In this document: positions 27,859-37,575 of the stretch, piece by piece
How the letters are laid out: each line of letters begins with the position of its first letter
Numbering within the stretch: position 1 is the stretch's first letter
NCBI GenBank assembly: GCA_947460345.1
Contig: CANHGM010000008.1
Coordinates: 36,964-100,963, forward strand
Source: Bacteroidota bacterium
GTDB lineage: Bacteria > Bacteroidota > Bacteroidia > UKL13-3
Length of the DNA stretch: 64,000 nt
Reading direction: 5' to 3'
Notes under the pieces: generated by a model
The model's input: only the letters and a program-made list of their open reading frames with translations
The model's database searches: none
What the model was told of the DNA's origin: nothing
Position numbers and translations under genes: made by a program

Positions 27859-28842
27859 ATGAATAATATTAAAGTTTCTGTAATAGGAGCTGCTGGATAT
27901 ACTGGTAGCGAACTTTTAAGATTATTGATAAACCACCCTAATGTTGAGATTGTTTCTGCAGTAAGTCAATCACAAAAAGGCAAAAAAATATATAGTGTTT
28001 TTCAAGACTTATTAGGCGAAACAGAATTACAATTTACTGATACCTCTAGTAAAGAAGCAGACCTTATATATATGTGTTTACCTCATGGTGAAGCTAAAAT
28101 ATATATAGAAGCAAATCCATCACTAATAGAAAAGAAAATCATTGATTTAAGTAGAGACTTCAGGTGGAAAGATGAGAACACCATCAATCACGCTGAATTT
28201 ATATATGGCTTACCTGAACTTAACAAAGAACAAATTTCAACAGCATCATATATAGCAAACCCGGGATGTTTTGCAACAGCCATACAACTTGGATTATTGC
28301 CATTGGCTAAACACAATTTGTTAAAACACAATATTCAAACTACTGCAACAACTGGCTCTACAGGAGCTGGTATTAAACATACAGACACAACTCACTTTTC
28401 GTGGAGACATGATAATTTATCTATATACGAACCTTTTACGCATGCCCACAACCAAGAAATAAAAGAAAGTCTGCAACAATTGCAAAAAGACATGCATGCT
28501 GATTTTGTTTTCATTCCACAACGTGGCAGCTTTACAAGAGGCATTTTTGCCACTACTTTGGTTGAGACTGATCAATCTTTAGAAAAATTAGTACATATAT
28601 ATACCGATTTTTATGCAGAGAGTAAATTTACCTTTCTGGTTCAAGACAATATCGATTTAAAAATGGTTATCAATACCAACAAATGTTTGATTCAACTCAA
28701 AAAACACAATAACCATTTACTTATCACAAGCATTATAGACAACCTCATTAAAGGAGCAGCCGGGCAGGCGGTGCACAACATGAACTTGATGTTTGGCTTA
28801 GATGAACAAACAGGTTTAAAACTTAAAAGCAGTATTTATTAA
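27859..28842 (+). CDS. argC: N-acetyl-gamma-glutamyl-phosphate reductase
   Basis: NADPH-dependent reduction of N-acyl-glutamyl phosphate to the semialdehyde, third step of ornithine synthesis. The NADP site SVIGAAGYTGSELLRLL is at residue 6, the active-site Cys lies in YIANPGCFATAIQLGLLPL (about residue 137), and a conserved His is in HAHNQEI. Its 327 residues match the short ArgC form. It is 3 nt after the GNAT gene and 8 nt before argD. In Bacteroidota the acyl group may be succinyl instead of acetyl; this cannot be decided here. Confidence 0.96.
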   Translation: MNNIKVSVIGAAGYTGSELLRLLINHPNVEIVSAVSQSQKGKKIYSVFQDLLGETELQFTDTSSKEADLIYMCLPHGEAKIYIEANPSLIEKKIIDLSRDFRWKDENTINHAEFIYGLPELNKEQISTASYIANPGCFATAIQLGLLPLAKHNLLKHNIQTTATTGSTGAGIKHTDTTHFSWRHDNLSIYEPFTHAHNQEIKESLQQLQKDMHADFVFIPQRGSFTRGIFATTLVETDQSLEKLVHIYTDFYAESKFTFLVQDNIDLKMVINTNKCLIQLKKHNNHLLITSIIDNLIKGAAGQAVHNMNLMFGLDEQTGLKLKSSIY

Positions 28843-28850
28843 TTATATAT

Positions 28851-29981
28851 ATGAAATTATTTGACGTATATCCATTGTTTAACATCACACCTGTAAAAGC
28901 ATCAGGTGCATATATATGGGATGACAAAGGCGAGAAATATTTAGACTTATACGGTGGACATGCCGTTATATCCATCGGGCATTCTCATCCTTATTATGTT
29001 CAAAAAATAGAAGAACAATTGCATCAAATAGCTTTTTATTCTAATGCGGTGCAAATGCCTTTACAAGAAGTTTTAGCTAAAAAACTAGGTCACCTCAGCG
29101 GATATCATGATTACCAATTATTCTTATGCAATTCTGGTACAGAGGCCAATGAAAATGCCTTAAAACTGGCTTCGTTTCACAATGGCCGTAAAAAAATCAT
29201 CGCATTTAAAGATTCATTTCACGGTCGCACTTCACTATCTGTAGGTGCTACTGACGATGCAAAACTTTCAGCCAATATAAACAAAACCCATGACGTGGTA
29301 TTCTTACCTTTAAATGATATTGACGCTTTTGAACAAGAAATAAATGAGGAAGTATGTGCTGTTATAGTTGAAGGAATTCAAGGTGTTGGCGGAATTAATA
29401 TCCCTAGCAATGAGTTCTTGAAGACTATTTCACAAGCATGTCAAAAACATGGTTCCATGTTTATATTAGACGAAGTGCAATCTGGCTATGGCAGAACAGG
29501 TAAATTCTTTGCTCACCAACACAGCGATGTAGCTCCTCATATCATTACCATGGCCAAAGGCATGGGTAATGGCTTCCCAGTAGCCAGTGTAGCCATCCAC
29601 CCCGATATTAAGGCCAGTCATGGTATGCTAGGCACCACCTTTGGAGGCAATTATTTAGCATGTGCCGCATCTATTGCTGTGTTAGACGTGATAGAACAAG
29701 AAGACTTAATAACCAATGCTGAAAACATCGGGAATTATTTAATAGCTGAATTAAAAACTATTTCTGGTATCAAAGAAATACGAGGACAAGGTTTGATGAT
29801 AGGAATAGAAACCGAAAAAGACGCCAAAGCCATTAGAAGCAAACTCTTGTCTGAAGAGAAAATTTTTACTGGATTTTCATCAGGTAAAAACACCATTCGT
29901 CTATTACCCCCTTTAAACATAGGAATTACTGAAGCTGATATATTCTTAAAGGCATTAATTAAAACCATCAACCATATATAA
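28851..29981 (+). CDS. argD: acetylornithine (or succinylornithine) aminotransferase
   Basis: PLP-dependent class III aminotransferase that makes N-acyl-ornithine from the semialdehyde and glutamate. Motifs: CNSGTEANENALKLA (phosphate binding), FHGRTSLSVGAT, ILDEVQSGYGRTG with the PLP-ring Asp, and TMAKGMGNGFPV with the Schiff-base Lys. The 376 residues are typical. The leader directly before ATG is AATTATATAT with no Shine-Dalgarno. It lies 8 nt after argC and 3 nt before the argB TTG. Confidence 0.95.
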   Translation: MKLFDVYPLFNITPVKASGAYIWDDKGEKYLDLYGGHAVISIGHSHPYYVQKIEEQLHQIAFYSNAVQMPLQEVLAKKLGHLSGYHDYQLFLCNSGTEANENALKLASFHNGRKKIIAFKDSFHGRTSLSVGATDDAKLSANINKTHDVVFLPLNDIDAFEQEINEEVCAVIVEGIQGVGGINIPSNEFLKTISQACQKHGSMFILDEVQSGYGRTGKFFAHQHSDVAPHIITMAKGMGNGFPVASVAIHPDIKASHGMLGTTFGGNYLACAASIAVLDVIEQEDLITNAENIGNYLIAELKTISGIKEIRGQGLMIGIETEKDAKAIRSKLLSEEKIFTGFSSGKNTIRLLPPLNIGITEADIFLKALIKTINHI

Positions 29982-29984
29982 TTT

Positions 29985-30773
29985 TTGGAAAAACTTACCA
30001 TCATAAAAATAGGCGGCAATGTAGTTGACGACGAAAATCAGCTTCATGATTTCTTATATAAATTAAGTCAACTATCAGGTAGTATCATATTGGTGCATGG
30101 TGGTGGAAAACTAGCTACTCAACTAGCCGAAAAAATGAATATACCTGTGCATATGATAGAAGGTAGACGTATCACTGATGCTGAAACACTTAAGATTGCA
30201 ACCATGGTATATGCAGGCTATATCAATAAAAACATAGTAGCCTTATTACAAAAATTCAAACGTAATGCTTTGGGGTTAAGTGGTGCTGATGGAAATTGTA
30301 TATTGGCAACAAAACGTAAACATGCTTCTATAGATTATGGGTTTGTAGGAGATGTGACATATATCAACACCGATTTGTTTGTGAATTTACTAAACAGCCA
30401 TATCACCCCTGTGATGTGTGCTATTACGCATACCGGAGAAGGCCAGCTATTAAATACCAATGCCGACACCATAGTAGCTGCAATAGCAATAGCCTTGAGC
30501 AAAAAATACGATGTAACTTTAACGTATTGTTTCGAGAAATCAGGCGTGTTAGCTGATGTTTCAGATGATACAAGTGTTATTGAACATATACATTTCGAAA
30601 AGTATATAGCACTAAAAAAAGAAGGAAATATAAATTCAGGTATGATACCCAAACTTGATAATGCATTTGAGGCCATAAACCAAGGGGTAACCTCTGTTAT
30701 TATTGGTCATGCTCAAGATATACATGAATTAGGTAAGCCCCAAGCACATAAGGGCACTCGGCTGAGTAGGTAA
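29985..30773 (+). CDS. argB: acetylglutamate kinase
   Basis: Phosphorylates N-acyl-glutamate, second step of ornithine synthesis. Amino acid kinase fold: IIKIGGNVVDDENQL at the N terminus, LVHGGGKLATQLAE (glutamate/phosphate site), GLSGADGNCI, LLNTNADTIVAAIA and GGMIPK-like SGMIPKLDNAFEA. 262 residues. The start is TTG at 29985, 3 nt after argD; no ATG exists before the conserved kinase motif. argG, argF, argE and argH do not follow; dxr converges instead after 37 nt of AT-rich sequence. Confidence 0.95.
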   Translation: MEKLTIIKIGGNVVDDENQLHDFLYKLSQLSGSIILVHGGGKLATQLAEKMNIPVHMIEGRRITDAETLKIATMVYAGYINKNIVALLQKFKRNALGLSGADGNCILATKRKHASIDYGFVGDVTYINTDLFVNLLNSHITPVMCAITHTGEGQLLNTNADTIVAAIAIALSKKYDVTLTYCFEKSGVLADVSDDTSVIEHIHFEKYIALKKEGNINSGMIPKLDNAFEAINQGVTSVIIGHAQDIHELGKPQAHKGTRLSR

Positions 30774-30810
30774 TATATATAAAATCCCGATAATAATATA
30801 TATATAAATC

Positions 30811-31983
30811 CTAGATTTTAGATATATAGCTCATAGCCATTTCTCTCACTTGTATATCGGTTTGTACATAGTCTTCATAACTAGGCACATTTATATACGT
30901 GGCTGTTTGCATACATTTCTCTATCAAATCGCTCATGCCTAAAAAGCTAATTTTATCTTCTAAAAATGCTTGCACAGCTATTTCGTTTGCTGCGTTGAGT
31001 ATGCAGGGCATATTGCCTTTTTTATCTAGTGCTTCAAAAGCCAATGCCAAGTTTCTAAACGTTTCCAAATCTGGCTGTTCAAAGGTGAGCTGGCTGTAAT
31101 CTGCGAAGTTGAATCTAGGGAAAGTGTTTTTAATACGTTGCGGAAATCCCAGAGCATATTGAATTGGCAACTTCATATCAGGCAAGCCTAATTGTGCTTT
31201 AAGGCTACCGTCTTCAAACTGCACCAAAGAATGAATGATGCTTTGCGGATGCACAACAACTTCTATTTGTTTAGGGTCTAATCCAAAGAGCCATTTAGCT
31301 TCTATTACTTCTAAGCCTTTATTCATGAGGCTGGCACTGTCTATGGTGATTTTAGCTCCCATGGTCCAGTTGGGATGTTTGAGTGCCTGTGCTTTGCTTA
31401 TATGGATCAAATCTGCTTTCTTTTTACCTCTAAACGGACCACCAGAGGCAGTAAGTATAATCTTCTCGATGGGATTATGCCCCTCTCCTACCAAACATTG
31501 AAAAATAGCTGAATGCTCTGAGTCAACCGGGATAATAGATACTTGATTGTCTATGGCCAATTGATTGATGAGTTCACCGGCAACCACTAGTGTTTCTTTA
31601 TTGGCAAGGGCAATGGGCTTCTTGGCTTTGATGGCTTCGATGGTGGGTTTCAGTCCGGCATAGCCAACCATAGCTGTTAATACCATATCAATGCCTTCCA
31701 TGGTTACACACTGGGCAATGGCGTCAATACCTGCAAACACTTTGGTATCAGTATGAGAAAGAGCTTCTTTAACTAGGGTATAATTATCGGTATTGCCAAT
31801 AACAACTGCATTGGGGGTGAACTCAAGAGCTTGTTTGATAAGCAGCTCGGTATTATTGCCTGCCGTAAGCAGTTCTATTTCGAATAGGTGTGGGTTTTCT
31901 CTAATAACCTCAATAGCTTGGGTACCAATAGAGCCTGTACTACCTAAAATGGCTATACGTCTTTTCTTTGATTCGGTTGACAT
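30811..31983 (-). CDS. dxr: 1-deoxy-D-xylulose 5-phosphate reductoisomerase
   Basis: Second enzyme of the MEP isoprenoid pathway, target of fosmidomycin. NADPH site RIAILGSTGSIGTQAIEVI at the N terminus, catalytic region VDSEHSAIFQCL, and DSASLMNKGLEVIEA. The track ORF starts at 32025, but that extension (MFFYLYILVF) runs into the terminator of the thrS operon; ATG 31983 (MSTESKKRR) is chosen, giving 390 residues, the normal length. Cluster position right after a terminator suggests separate transcription. Confidence 0.96.
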   Translation of the reverse strand: MSTESKKRRIAILGSTGSIGTQAIEVIRENPHLFEIELLTAGNNTELLIKQALEFTPNAVVIGNTDNYTLVKEALSHTDTKVFAGIDAIAQCVTMEGIDMVLTAMVGYAGLKPTIEAIKAKKPIALANKETLVVAGELINQLAIDNQVSIIPVDSEHSAIFQCLVGEGHNPIEKIILTASGGPFRGKKKADLIHISKAQALKHPNWTMGAKITIDSASLMNKGLEVIEAKWLFGLDPKQIEVVVHPQSIIHSLVQFEDGSLKAQLGLPDMKLPIQYALGFPQRIKNTFPRFNFADYSQLTFEQPDLETFRNLALAFEALDKKGNMPCILNAANEIAVQAFLEDKISFLGMSDLIEKCMQTATYINVPSYEDYVQTDIQVREMAMSYISKI

Positions 31984-32015
31984 GGGGTAGATGATAAAAA
32001 CTAGAATATATAAAT

Positions 32016-32046
32016 AAAAAAACACCCCTTATAAAAAGAGGTGTTT
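32016..32046 (-). terminator. Rho-independent terminator of the thrS-infC-rpmI-rplT operon
   Basis: Minus-strand stem AAACACCUCU/AGGGGUGUUU (10 bp, one G-U pair), 7-nt loop, then UUUUUAUUU. It starts 24 nt after the rplT stop and ends just before the dxr start. Confidence 0.8.
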
Positions 32047-32070
32047 AGTTGATTTTACAAGCATGTAGGT

Positions 32071-32415
32071 TTATTTTACCGCATCAACCACAGCTTTAAA
32101 AGCTTCAGGATGATTCATGGCTAAGTCAGCCAATACTTTACGGTTAATTGTTAAACCTTTTTTGTGAACTTTATCCATGAACACAGAATAGCTCATGTCG
32201 TGCATACGAGCAGCCGCATTAATACGGGTAATCCAAAGAGCACGGAAGTTACGTTTTTTAGATTTACGGTCGCGATAAGCGTATTGTAAACCTTTTTCTA
32301 CAGCCGTTTTAGCTATGGTCCACACATTTTTACGTGCTCCCCAATAGCCTTTAGCCATGTTAAGAATTTTTTTTCTGCGGGCTTTCGAGGCCGCATGATT
32401 GACCGATCTTGGCAT
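32071..32415 (-). CDS. rplT: 50S ribosomal protein L20
   Basis: Early 23S rRNA assembly protein; in several bacteria it represses its own operon. The 114 residues begin [30 protein letters not shown] and include [21 protein letters not shown], both diagnostic. Normal length. It follows rpmI with a 97-nt gap, longer than other gaps in this operon; that gap contains a GC-richer patch (GGCGGCAC... CACCGGTT) that could fold as a control site, but I could not define a structure. Confidence 0.98.
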   Translation of the reverse strand: MPRSVNHAASKARRKKILNMAKGYWGARKNVWTIAKTAVEKGLQYAYRDRKSKKRNFRALWITRINAAARMHDMSYSVFMDKVHKKGLTINRKVLADLAMNHPEAFKAVVDAVK

Positions 32416-32512
32416 TTTTTATTTATTTGGTTTTGTGGTTGAGGCGGCACAACTACTGCATGCACTTAGGCCTTTCACCGGTTAAACTTGCTTAATTTAA
32501 GTTATGAATGGA

Positions 32513-32713
32513 TTATTTTCCTATTCCTAACATTCTTTTTACGTTACCCATGTCAGCCTCGTGAACAAGACCCATATGAGTTAAACCACGTTTTCTTTTG
32601 GTTGATTTTTTAGTCAGAATGTGGCTTTTGTAAGCATGAGCTCTTTTAATTTTACCAGATCCGGTAAGTTTAAAACGTTTTTTAGCTCCTGAATTCGTTT
32701 TTTGCTTAGGCAT
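32513..32713 (-). CDS. rpmI: 50S ribosomal protein L35
   Basis: Small basic 50S protein. The 66 residues include [33 protein letters not shown], the family signature, and a Lys/Arg-rich middle. It is 25 nt downstream of infC and part of thrS-infC-rpmI-rplT, an arrangement kept across many bacteria. Confidence 0.98.
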   Translation of the reverse strand: MPKQKTNSGAKKRFKLTGSGKIKRAHAYKSHILTKKSTKRKRGLTHMGLVHEADMGNVKRMLGIGK

Positions 32714-32738
32714 TTTATTATTCTATTATTCGTTTATT

Positions 32739-33278
32739 TTACTTTTTTGGTTTTGGAGAAAGCATCAAGAACATTTTCTTTCCTTCTAGCTTAGGCATCA
32801 ATTCCACTTTACCGTGGTCTACTAATGCTTGGGCAAATTGAAGCAATAAAACTTCTCCTCTTTCTTTATATACTATGGAACGGCCTTTAAAAAACACGTA
32901 AGCTCTTACTTTGCTACCTTCATCTAAAAACGCTTTGGCATGATTTACTTTAAAGTTAAAATCGTGCTCGTCAGTGTTAGGTCCAAATCTGATTTCTTTT
33001 ACTACGTTCTTTACTGTATTGGCTTTTTGTTCCTTTTGTTTCTTCTTTTGGTCGTATAAAAACTTGTTGTAATCTACTACCTTACACACCGGAGGCACAG
33101 CATTGGGTGATATTTCAACCAAGTCTAATCCATTGTCGATAGCTATATCTAAAGCTGCTTCAATATTATAAACTCCTTGCTCTACATTATCTCCTACCAA
33201 TCTTACTTCATGAGCTGTAATCTCTTGATTGGTGCGATGCTCCTTTTTTCTAATGTGTCTTTTTACGGGTACGGTCAC
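32739..33278 (-). CDS. infC: translation initiation factor IF-3
   Basis: Binds the 30S subunit, prevents premature 50S joining and discriminates start codons. The N-terminal domain has [17 protein letters not shown] and [23 protein letters not shown]; the C-terminal domain has [17 protein letters not shown] and [15 protein letters not shown]. 179 residues. The start at 33278 is GTG. infC is known in other bacteria for a rare start codon used in self-control, so the GTG is noteworthy, although many genes here also use non-ATG starts. 25 nt after thrS. Confidence 0.97.
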   Translation of the reverse strand: MTVPVKRHIRKKEHRTNQEITAHEVRLVGDNVEQGVYNIEAALDIAIDNGLDLVEISPNAVPPVCKVVDYNKFLYDQKKKQKEQKANTVKNVVKEIRFGPNTDEHDFNFKVNHAKAFLDEGSKVRAYVFFKGRSIVYKERGEVLLLQFAQALVDHGKVELMPKLEGKKMFLMLSPKPKK

Positions 33279-33303
33279 TCTTGATTATATACGGTTATTT
33301 TAT

Positions 33304-35235
33304 TTAGCTATTTTCTATTTCTTCGTTCACTAATTTTACGAATTCGTCTGAAGTAAACTTGCCTAAATCTCCTTTTCCATGCCTTCTTACTGATAGAATT
33401 TCATCAGTTTGCTCTTGCTCTCCAATGATGATCATGTATGGAACCTTCTGAATTTCAGCGTCTCTTATCTTCTTTCCGATTTTCTCATTTCTGTCGTCAA
33501 CGAAGCCGCGAATATCGGATTTTTTCAACACATTTAAAACTTTTTGTGCATAATTGTCAAATTTTTCTGAAATTGTTAGAATGGCTACCTGTTCAGGCAT
33601 CAACCACAATGGGAAATTTCCAGCACAATGTTCTATTAATACCCCAATAAATCTCTCTAAAGAACCAAAAGGTGCTCTGTGAATCATTACGGGTCTGTGT
33701 TTTTGGTTATCGCTTCCTACATATTCTAACTCAAAACGTTCAGGTAAGTTGTAATCTACTTGAATAGTGCCCAGTTGCCAAGACCTACCCAAAGCATCTT
33801 TTACCATAAAGTCTAACTTAGGACCATAAAAAGCTGCTTCACCATATTCAGTCACTGTTTGCAATCCTTTTTCGGCAGCTGCTTCTATAATAGCATTTTC
33901 TGCTTTCTCCCAATTCTCATCACTTCCAATATATTTAGAACGGTCTTCTTTGTCACGCAAGGAAATTTGAGCTGTAAATTTCTCAAAGCCTAATTTCTTA
34001 AACACGTGCATCACCAATTCTATTACTTTAATAAACTCTTCTTTGATTTGATCAGGACGGCAGAACAAGTGGGCGTCGTCTTGTGTAAAACCACGAACCC
34101 TTGTGAGTCCGTTTAACTCACCGCTTTGCTCATAGCGATACACCGTTCCAAACTCAGCTATACGCAATGGTAAGTCTTTGTATGAACGAGGTTTGGCTTT
34201 GTAAACTTCACAGTGGTGAGGGCAGTTCATGGGTTTAAGCATAAACAGCTCATCTTCGTTAGGGGTGTGTATGGGTTGGAAACTATCCTTACCATATTTA
34301 TCCCAGTGACCAGAGGTTTCGTATAATTTTTTGCTGCCTATATGCGGCGTAATTACTTGCAAATAACCTCTGTCTACTTGCTCTTGACGCATAAAACGCT
34401 CTAATCTTTCTCTGATGGCAGTTCCTTTTGGCAACCAAATAGGCAACCCTGCTCCTACTTTCTCGCTAAAAGTAAAGAGTTCCATTTCTTTTCCAATCTT
34501 TCTGTGGTCACGCTTTTTAGCTTCTTCAAGCATAAAAAGATATTCGTCTAGTTCTGATTTTTTAGGGAAAGTAATGGCATAAACTCTAGTAAGTTGTTTT
34601 CTTTTTTCGTCGCCACGCCAGTATGCACCAGCTATGCTTAGCAATTTAATGGCTTTGATAAAAGAGGTATCAGGTATATGTGGTCCACGACATAAATCCG
34701 TGAAATTGCCTTGTTGGTAGAAAGTGATTTCGCCATCGTTTAGGCCTTCAATCAATTCAACTTTGTATTCATCACCTTTGTCGGTGAAGTATTTTAGGGC
34801 ATCAGCTTTAGAAACTTCGGTTCTGATATATTTATTGCCTTGACGTGCAAGTTCAATCATTTTGTCTTCGATTTTCTTGAAATCGTCAGAAGAGAGAGCT
34901 TGTTCACCTGGGTCAATATCGTAATAAAAACCATGTTCTATGGGAGGTCCAATAGCGAACTTCATTCCGGGGAAATGAGCTTCTAAAGCCTCAGCCATGA
35001 GATGGGCAGAAGAGTGCCAAAAAGTGCTCTTCCCGTCGGTATCGTTCCAGGTAAGCAGTTTTATATGAGCATCGGTGGTGATAGGTCGGGTAGCGTCCCA
35101 AACGGTTCCATTGACCTCAGCAGCTATGACGTTACGAGCCAAACCTTCACTAATGGATTTGGCGATATCAAGGCCTGAAACTCCCGATTCATACGAACGA
35201 ACCGAGCCATCAGGTAAAGTGATATTGATTTGCAT
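33304..35235 (-). CDS. thrS: threonine--tRNA ligase
   Basis: Charges tRNA-Thr. Domain order is complete: N-terminal TGS domain (1-60, [16 protein letters not shown]), editing domain with [17 protein letters not shown] and the Zn/His region (about 75-180), class II catalytic core with [11 protein letters not shown] (Zn Cys/His), [15 protein letters not shown] and [18 protein letters not shown], then the anticodon-binding domain from about 535. 643 residues, normal. It leads the operon with infC, rpmI and rplT and has a strong promoter 22 nt upstream of its ATG. Confidence 0.98.
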   Translation of the reverse strand: MQINITLPDGSVRSYESGVSGLDIAKSISEGLARNVIAAEVNGTVWDATRPITTDAHIKLLTWNDTDGKSTFWHSSAHLMAEALEAHFPGMKFAIGPPIEHGFYYDIDPGEQALSSDDFKKIEDKMIELARQGNKYIRTEVSKADALKYFTDKGDEYKVELIEGLNDGEITFYQQGNFTDLCRGPHIPDTSFIKAIKLLSIAGAYWRGDEKRKQLTRVYAITFPKKSELDEYLFMLEEAKKRDHRKIGKEMELFTFSEKVGAGLPIWLPKGTAIRERLERFMRQEQVDRGYLQVITPHIGSKKLYETSGHWDKYGKDSFQPIHTPNEDELFMLKPMNCPHHCEVYKAKPRSYKDLPLRIAEFGTVYRYEQSGELNGLTRVRGFTQDDAHLFCRPDQIKEEFIKVIELVMHVFKKLGFEKFTAQISLRDKEDRSKYIGSDENWEKAENAIIEAAAEKGLQTVTEYGEAAFYGPKLDFMVKDALGRSWQLGTIQVDYNLPERFELEYVGSDNQKHRPVMIHRAPFGSLERFIGVLIEHCAGNFPLWLMPEQVAILTISEKFDNYAQKVLNVLKKSDIRGFVDDRNEKIGKKIRDAEIQKVPYMIIIGEQEQTDEILSVRRHGKGDLGKFTSDEFVKLVNEEIENS

Positions 35236-35257
35236 ATACTATTTTTTTTAAGGAGGG

Positions 35258-35288
35258 CAAATATAGGCATGAATTGGTCTTGGAGCAA
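35258..35288 (-). promoter_or_regulatory. promoter of the thrS operon
   Basis: Minus strand: TTG (35286-35288), 20-nt spacer, TATATTTG (35258-35265), a consensus Bacteroidota promoter. The rest of the upstream gap (35289-35497) is AT-rich with no gene, tRNA or clear hairpin seen. Confidence 0.8.
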
Positions 35289-35497
35289 CCAAGAATTGAA
35301 AGTTGTTTTGAGGATAATATATATGTAAAGTTTTTATACCTCATTTAATCTTAAAAAAATTATAGTTTTAAAAGTCAAATTTTAATAAACTATTTTTTTC
35401 TATCATCAATAAAAGAACAATGTTACTTTCAAATGATATAATAAAACTCAAACATTTTTACCTCTAAAATGTTCTACTAAATATAAAGAAGAATAGA

Positions 35498-36280
35498 ATG
35501 AGATCGTCAATTGAAAAAATCAAGAAGAACATTGAACCTATAAGGCAAGAGATAATCAATCATAAAGTATATTCAGCAATCAAAAATATTGATGACCTGA
35601 GGGTGTTTATGCAATTTCATGTATACGCAGTTTGGGACTTTATGTCTTTATTGAAAACGCTCCAAAACAAATTGACTTGCACTTCTGTTCCTTGGTTTCC
35701 TATGGGAATGGCTGACACAAGATATCTGATTAACGAAATTGTTGTTGGTGAAGAATCGGACGTTGACTTAAATGGAATAAGGAAAAGTCATTTCGAGTTA
35801 TATTTAGATGCGATGAAACAATGTGGAGCTGATACCTCTAAAATTGAAATTTTTACAGATACATTAAAAAAAACTGGCGACTTTAAGGCAGCTTATTTAT
35901 TATCAGAAACACCAGTAGAAGCAAAAGATTTTGTTGACTTTACATTTAAAATCATTCAGAGCGATAAAGATTATTTACAATCAGCTATATTTACGTTTGG
36001 ACGTGAAGACCTCATTCCTGGAATGTTTATCTCCATTATAAATGAAATGCATAAGAACTTTCCTGACGAAATCTCCATTTTTAAATACTATATAGATAGA
36101 CATATTGAAGTTGATGGCGATCACCATAGTCACCTTGCTTTACAGATGACAAACAACCTTTGTGAAGACAACGAACTATATTGGAAAGAAGCTGAAGAAA
36201 CAGTGATAGAGTCATTAAATCAAAGAATTGAATTGTGGAATGGCGTGTATCGACTATTGGCAGAAAGAAAAATTTATTAA
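35498..36280 (+). CDS. DUF3050 protein, heme-oxygenase-like fold (putative)
   Basis: The 260 residues match the DUF3050 pattern: FMQFHVYAVWDFMSLLKTLQ near residue 38, WFPMGMADTRYLINEIVVGEESD about 70-90, and the C-terminal HIEVDGDHHSHLALQM about 205-220. The family is predicted to share the all-helical heme-oxygenase fold. The conserved Glu near residue 85 and the His-x3-Asp-x3-His segment could be metal ligands as in diiron oxidases of that fold; function is otherwise unknown. It precedes an NmrA-like gene by about 100 nt, with no shared function evident. Confidence 0.75.
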   Translation: MRSSIEKIKKNIEPIRQEIINHKVYSAIKNIDDLRVFMQFHVYAVWDFMSLLKTLQNKLTCTSVPWFPMGMADTRYLINEIVVGEESDVDLNGIRKSHFELYLDAMKQCGADTSKIEIFTDTLKKTGDFKAAYLLSETPVEAKDFVDFTFKIIQSDKDYLQSAIFTFGREDLIPGMFISIINEMHKNFPDEISIFKYYIDRHIEVDGDHHSHLALQMTNNLCEDNELYWKEAEETVIESLNQRIELWNGVYRLLAERKIY

Positions 36281-36379
36281 TAATATATTTATTTAACTAG
36301 AAATATTTTTTGCATGATATACCTAAGTGTTTATCATCAACAGATAAAACAAATTGAATATATACATTATCAACAGCAT

Positions 36380-37279
36380 ATGAAAAAAATAATAGTAGTA
36401 GCAGGGGCAACAGGGAATCTGGGTGGTAAAATAGTAGATGCCTTGTTAGCTAAAGATGTTGAGGTGAGAGCCATCGTTCGTTTAGAAACAGACTTAAAAA
36501 AAATAAAAGCACTAGAGCAAAAAGGTGTGAAAGTTTTTCAGGTGGATACAAGCAACAAAACAGAGATTTCGACACTTTGTATAGGAGCACATTGTTTGGT
36601 GTCTGCCTTAGCTGGTTTGCGTGAAACCATTATTGATGCTCAAAAAATATTTTTAGATGCAGCAGTTGAAGCCAAAGTTCAGCGGTTTATCCCAAGCGAC
36701 TACTCTAGTGATTTTACCAATTTAATTGAAGGCAAAAACAGGAATTTAGATTTTAGAAGAGAATTTCACAAGTACCTAGATGCAGCTCCAATACAAGCCA
36801 CAACTATATTTAATGGACCGTTTATGGATTTGTTAACTACTGATATGCCCTTGATTCTATTTAAACAAAAACGAATTTTATGTTGGGGCAATGCCCAACA
36901 AATTATAGAATTTACTGCTACTGATAATGTTGCGGCATATACAGCAGAAGTAGCTATAGATGACAACACACCAAGATATATGAGAATTGCAGGTGACAGA
37001 CTTTCGTGCCAAGATTTTGTGGAATTACTATCTACTATCACAAATGAAAAATATAAAATTTTAAGACCGGGAGGCATTGGTTTATTAAATTTTCTTATTA
37101 ATACAATTCGATACTTTTCTCCTTCACCTAACGAACTTTATCCTGCCTGGCAAGGTATGCAGTATATGAGAGATATGATGGAGGGTAGAATTATTTTTCA
37201 AGCATATGACAACAGCAGGTATAGCAACATCAAGTGGACCACTGTGAAAGAATTTTTAATAAAAGAAAAGAAATCTTAA
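36380..37279 (+). CDS. NmrA-like NAD(P)-binding protein
   Basis: Atypical short-chain dehydrogenase-like protein of the NmrA/isoflavone reductase type. Cofactor motif VVAGATGNLGGKIVDALL at the N terminus; RFIPSDYSSDF about residue 110; no classical Tyr-x3-Lys catalytic pair is obvious. Such proteins act as NAD(P)-sensing regulators or as reductases of small aromatics. ATG 36380 (MKKIIVVAGATG) is chosen; the track's 22-residue extension from 36314 is not typical. 299 residues. It is followed by the disrupted SRPBCC/oxidase locus. Confidence 0.82.
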   Translation: MKKIIVVAGATGNLGGKIVDALLAKDVEVRAIVRLETDLKKIKALEQKGVKVFQVDTSNKTEISTLCIGAHCLVSALAGLRETIIDAQKIFLDAAVEAKVQRFIPSDYSSDFTNLIEGKNRNLDFRREFHKYLDAAPIQATTIFNGPFMDLLTTDMPLILFKQKRILCWGNAQQIIEFTATDNVAAYTAEVAIDDNTPRYMRIAGDRLSCQDFVELLSTITNEKYKILRPGGIGLLNFLINTIRYFSPSPNELYPAWQGMQYMRDMMEGRIIFQAYDNSRYSNIKWTTVKEFLIKEKKS

Positions 37280-37371
37280 ATAAAACTTTTGTAAAGTATG
37301 AGATAAAAAGAGGTAATGATTATATATATTTGTTGAGCAAAAAAATATAAACTATTTAAAGCTACAGACAT

Positions 37372-37575
37372 ATGACAAATAAAAATATCATAAAGGCAGC
37401 TGGAACAATTTCGATTCATAAAAACGTATCAAGCTTGTTTGATTTTTTTGCTAATCCTACGAACGACAACCTATGGCGAACAGAAATAAATAAAAGTATT
37501 TTAGACGGAGCGTTACAGCTAGGTGCAACTGTATCAGAATATTCAAATTTATCTAAAAAAGCATCAAATAATTTA
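37372..37575 (+). pseudogene. 5' fragment of an SRPBCC/polyketide cyclase-like gene
   Basis: The first 68 codons read like the N-terminal third of an SRPBCC-fold protein: GTISIHKNVSSLFDFFANPTNDN and LQLGATVSEYSNLSKKASNNLL. From about 37571 the same frame turns into non-matching residues (VSPTFARDDRRANY) and stops at 37650, while a different frame carries multicopper oxidase sequence. The gene is therefore truncated by a fusion or deletion. The product, if any, would lack the beta-sheet and long C-terminal helix of the fold. Confidence 0.75.

Noticed and set aside
30774-30810. terminator between argB and dxr
   Set aside because: Only a 5-bp AT stem (AAATC-CTA-GATTT) is visible, too weak to call.
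35251-35257. AGGAGGG on the plus strand near thrS, as a Shine-Dalgarno
   Set aside because: It is on the strand opposite to thrS and no plus-strand gene starts within reach.
37523-37570. Met at 37523 as a true start of the oxidase
   Set aside because: The first 16 residues come from SRPBCC bases read out of frame, and there is no signal peptide.
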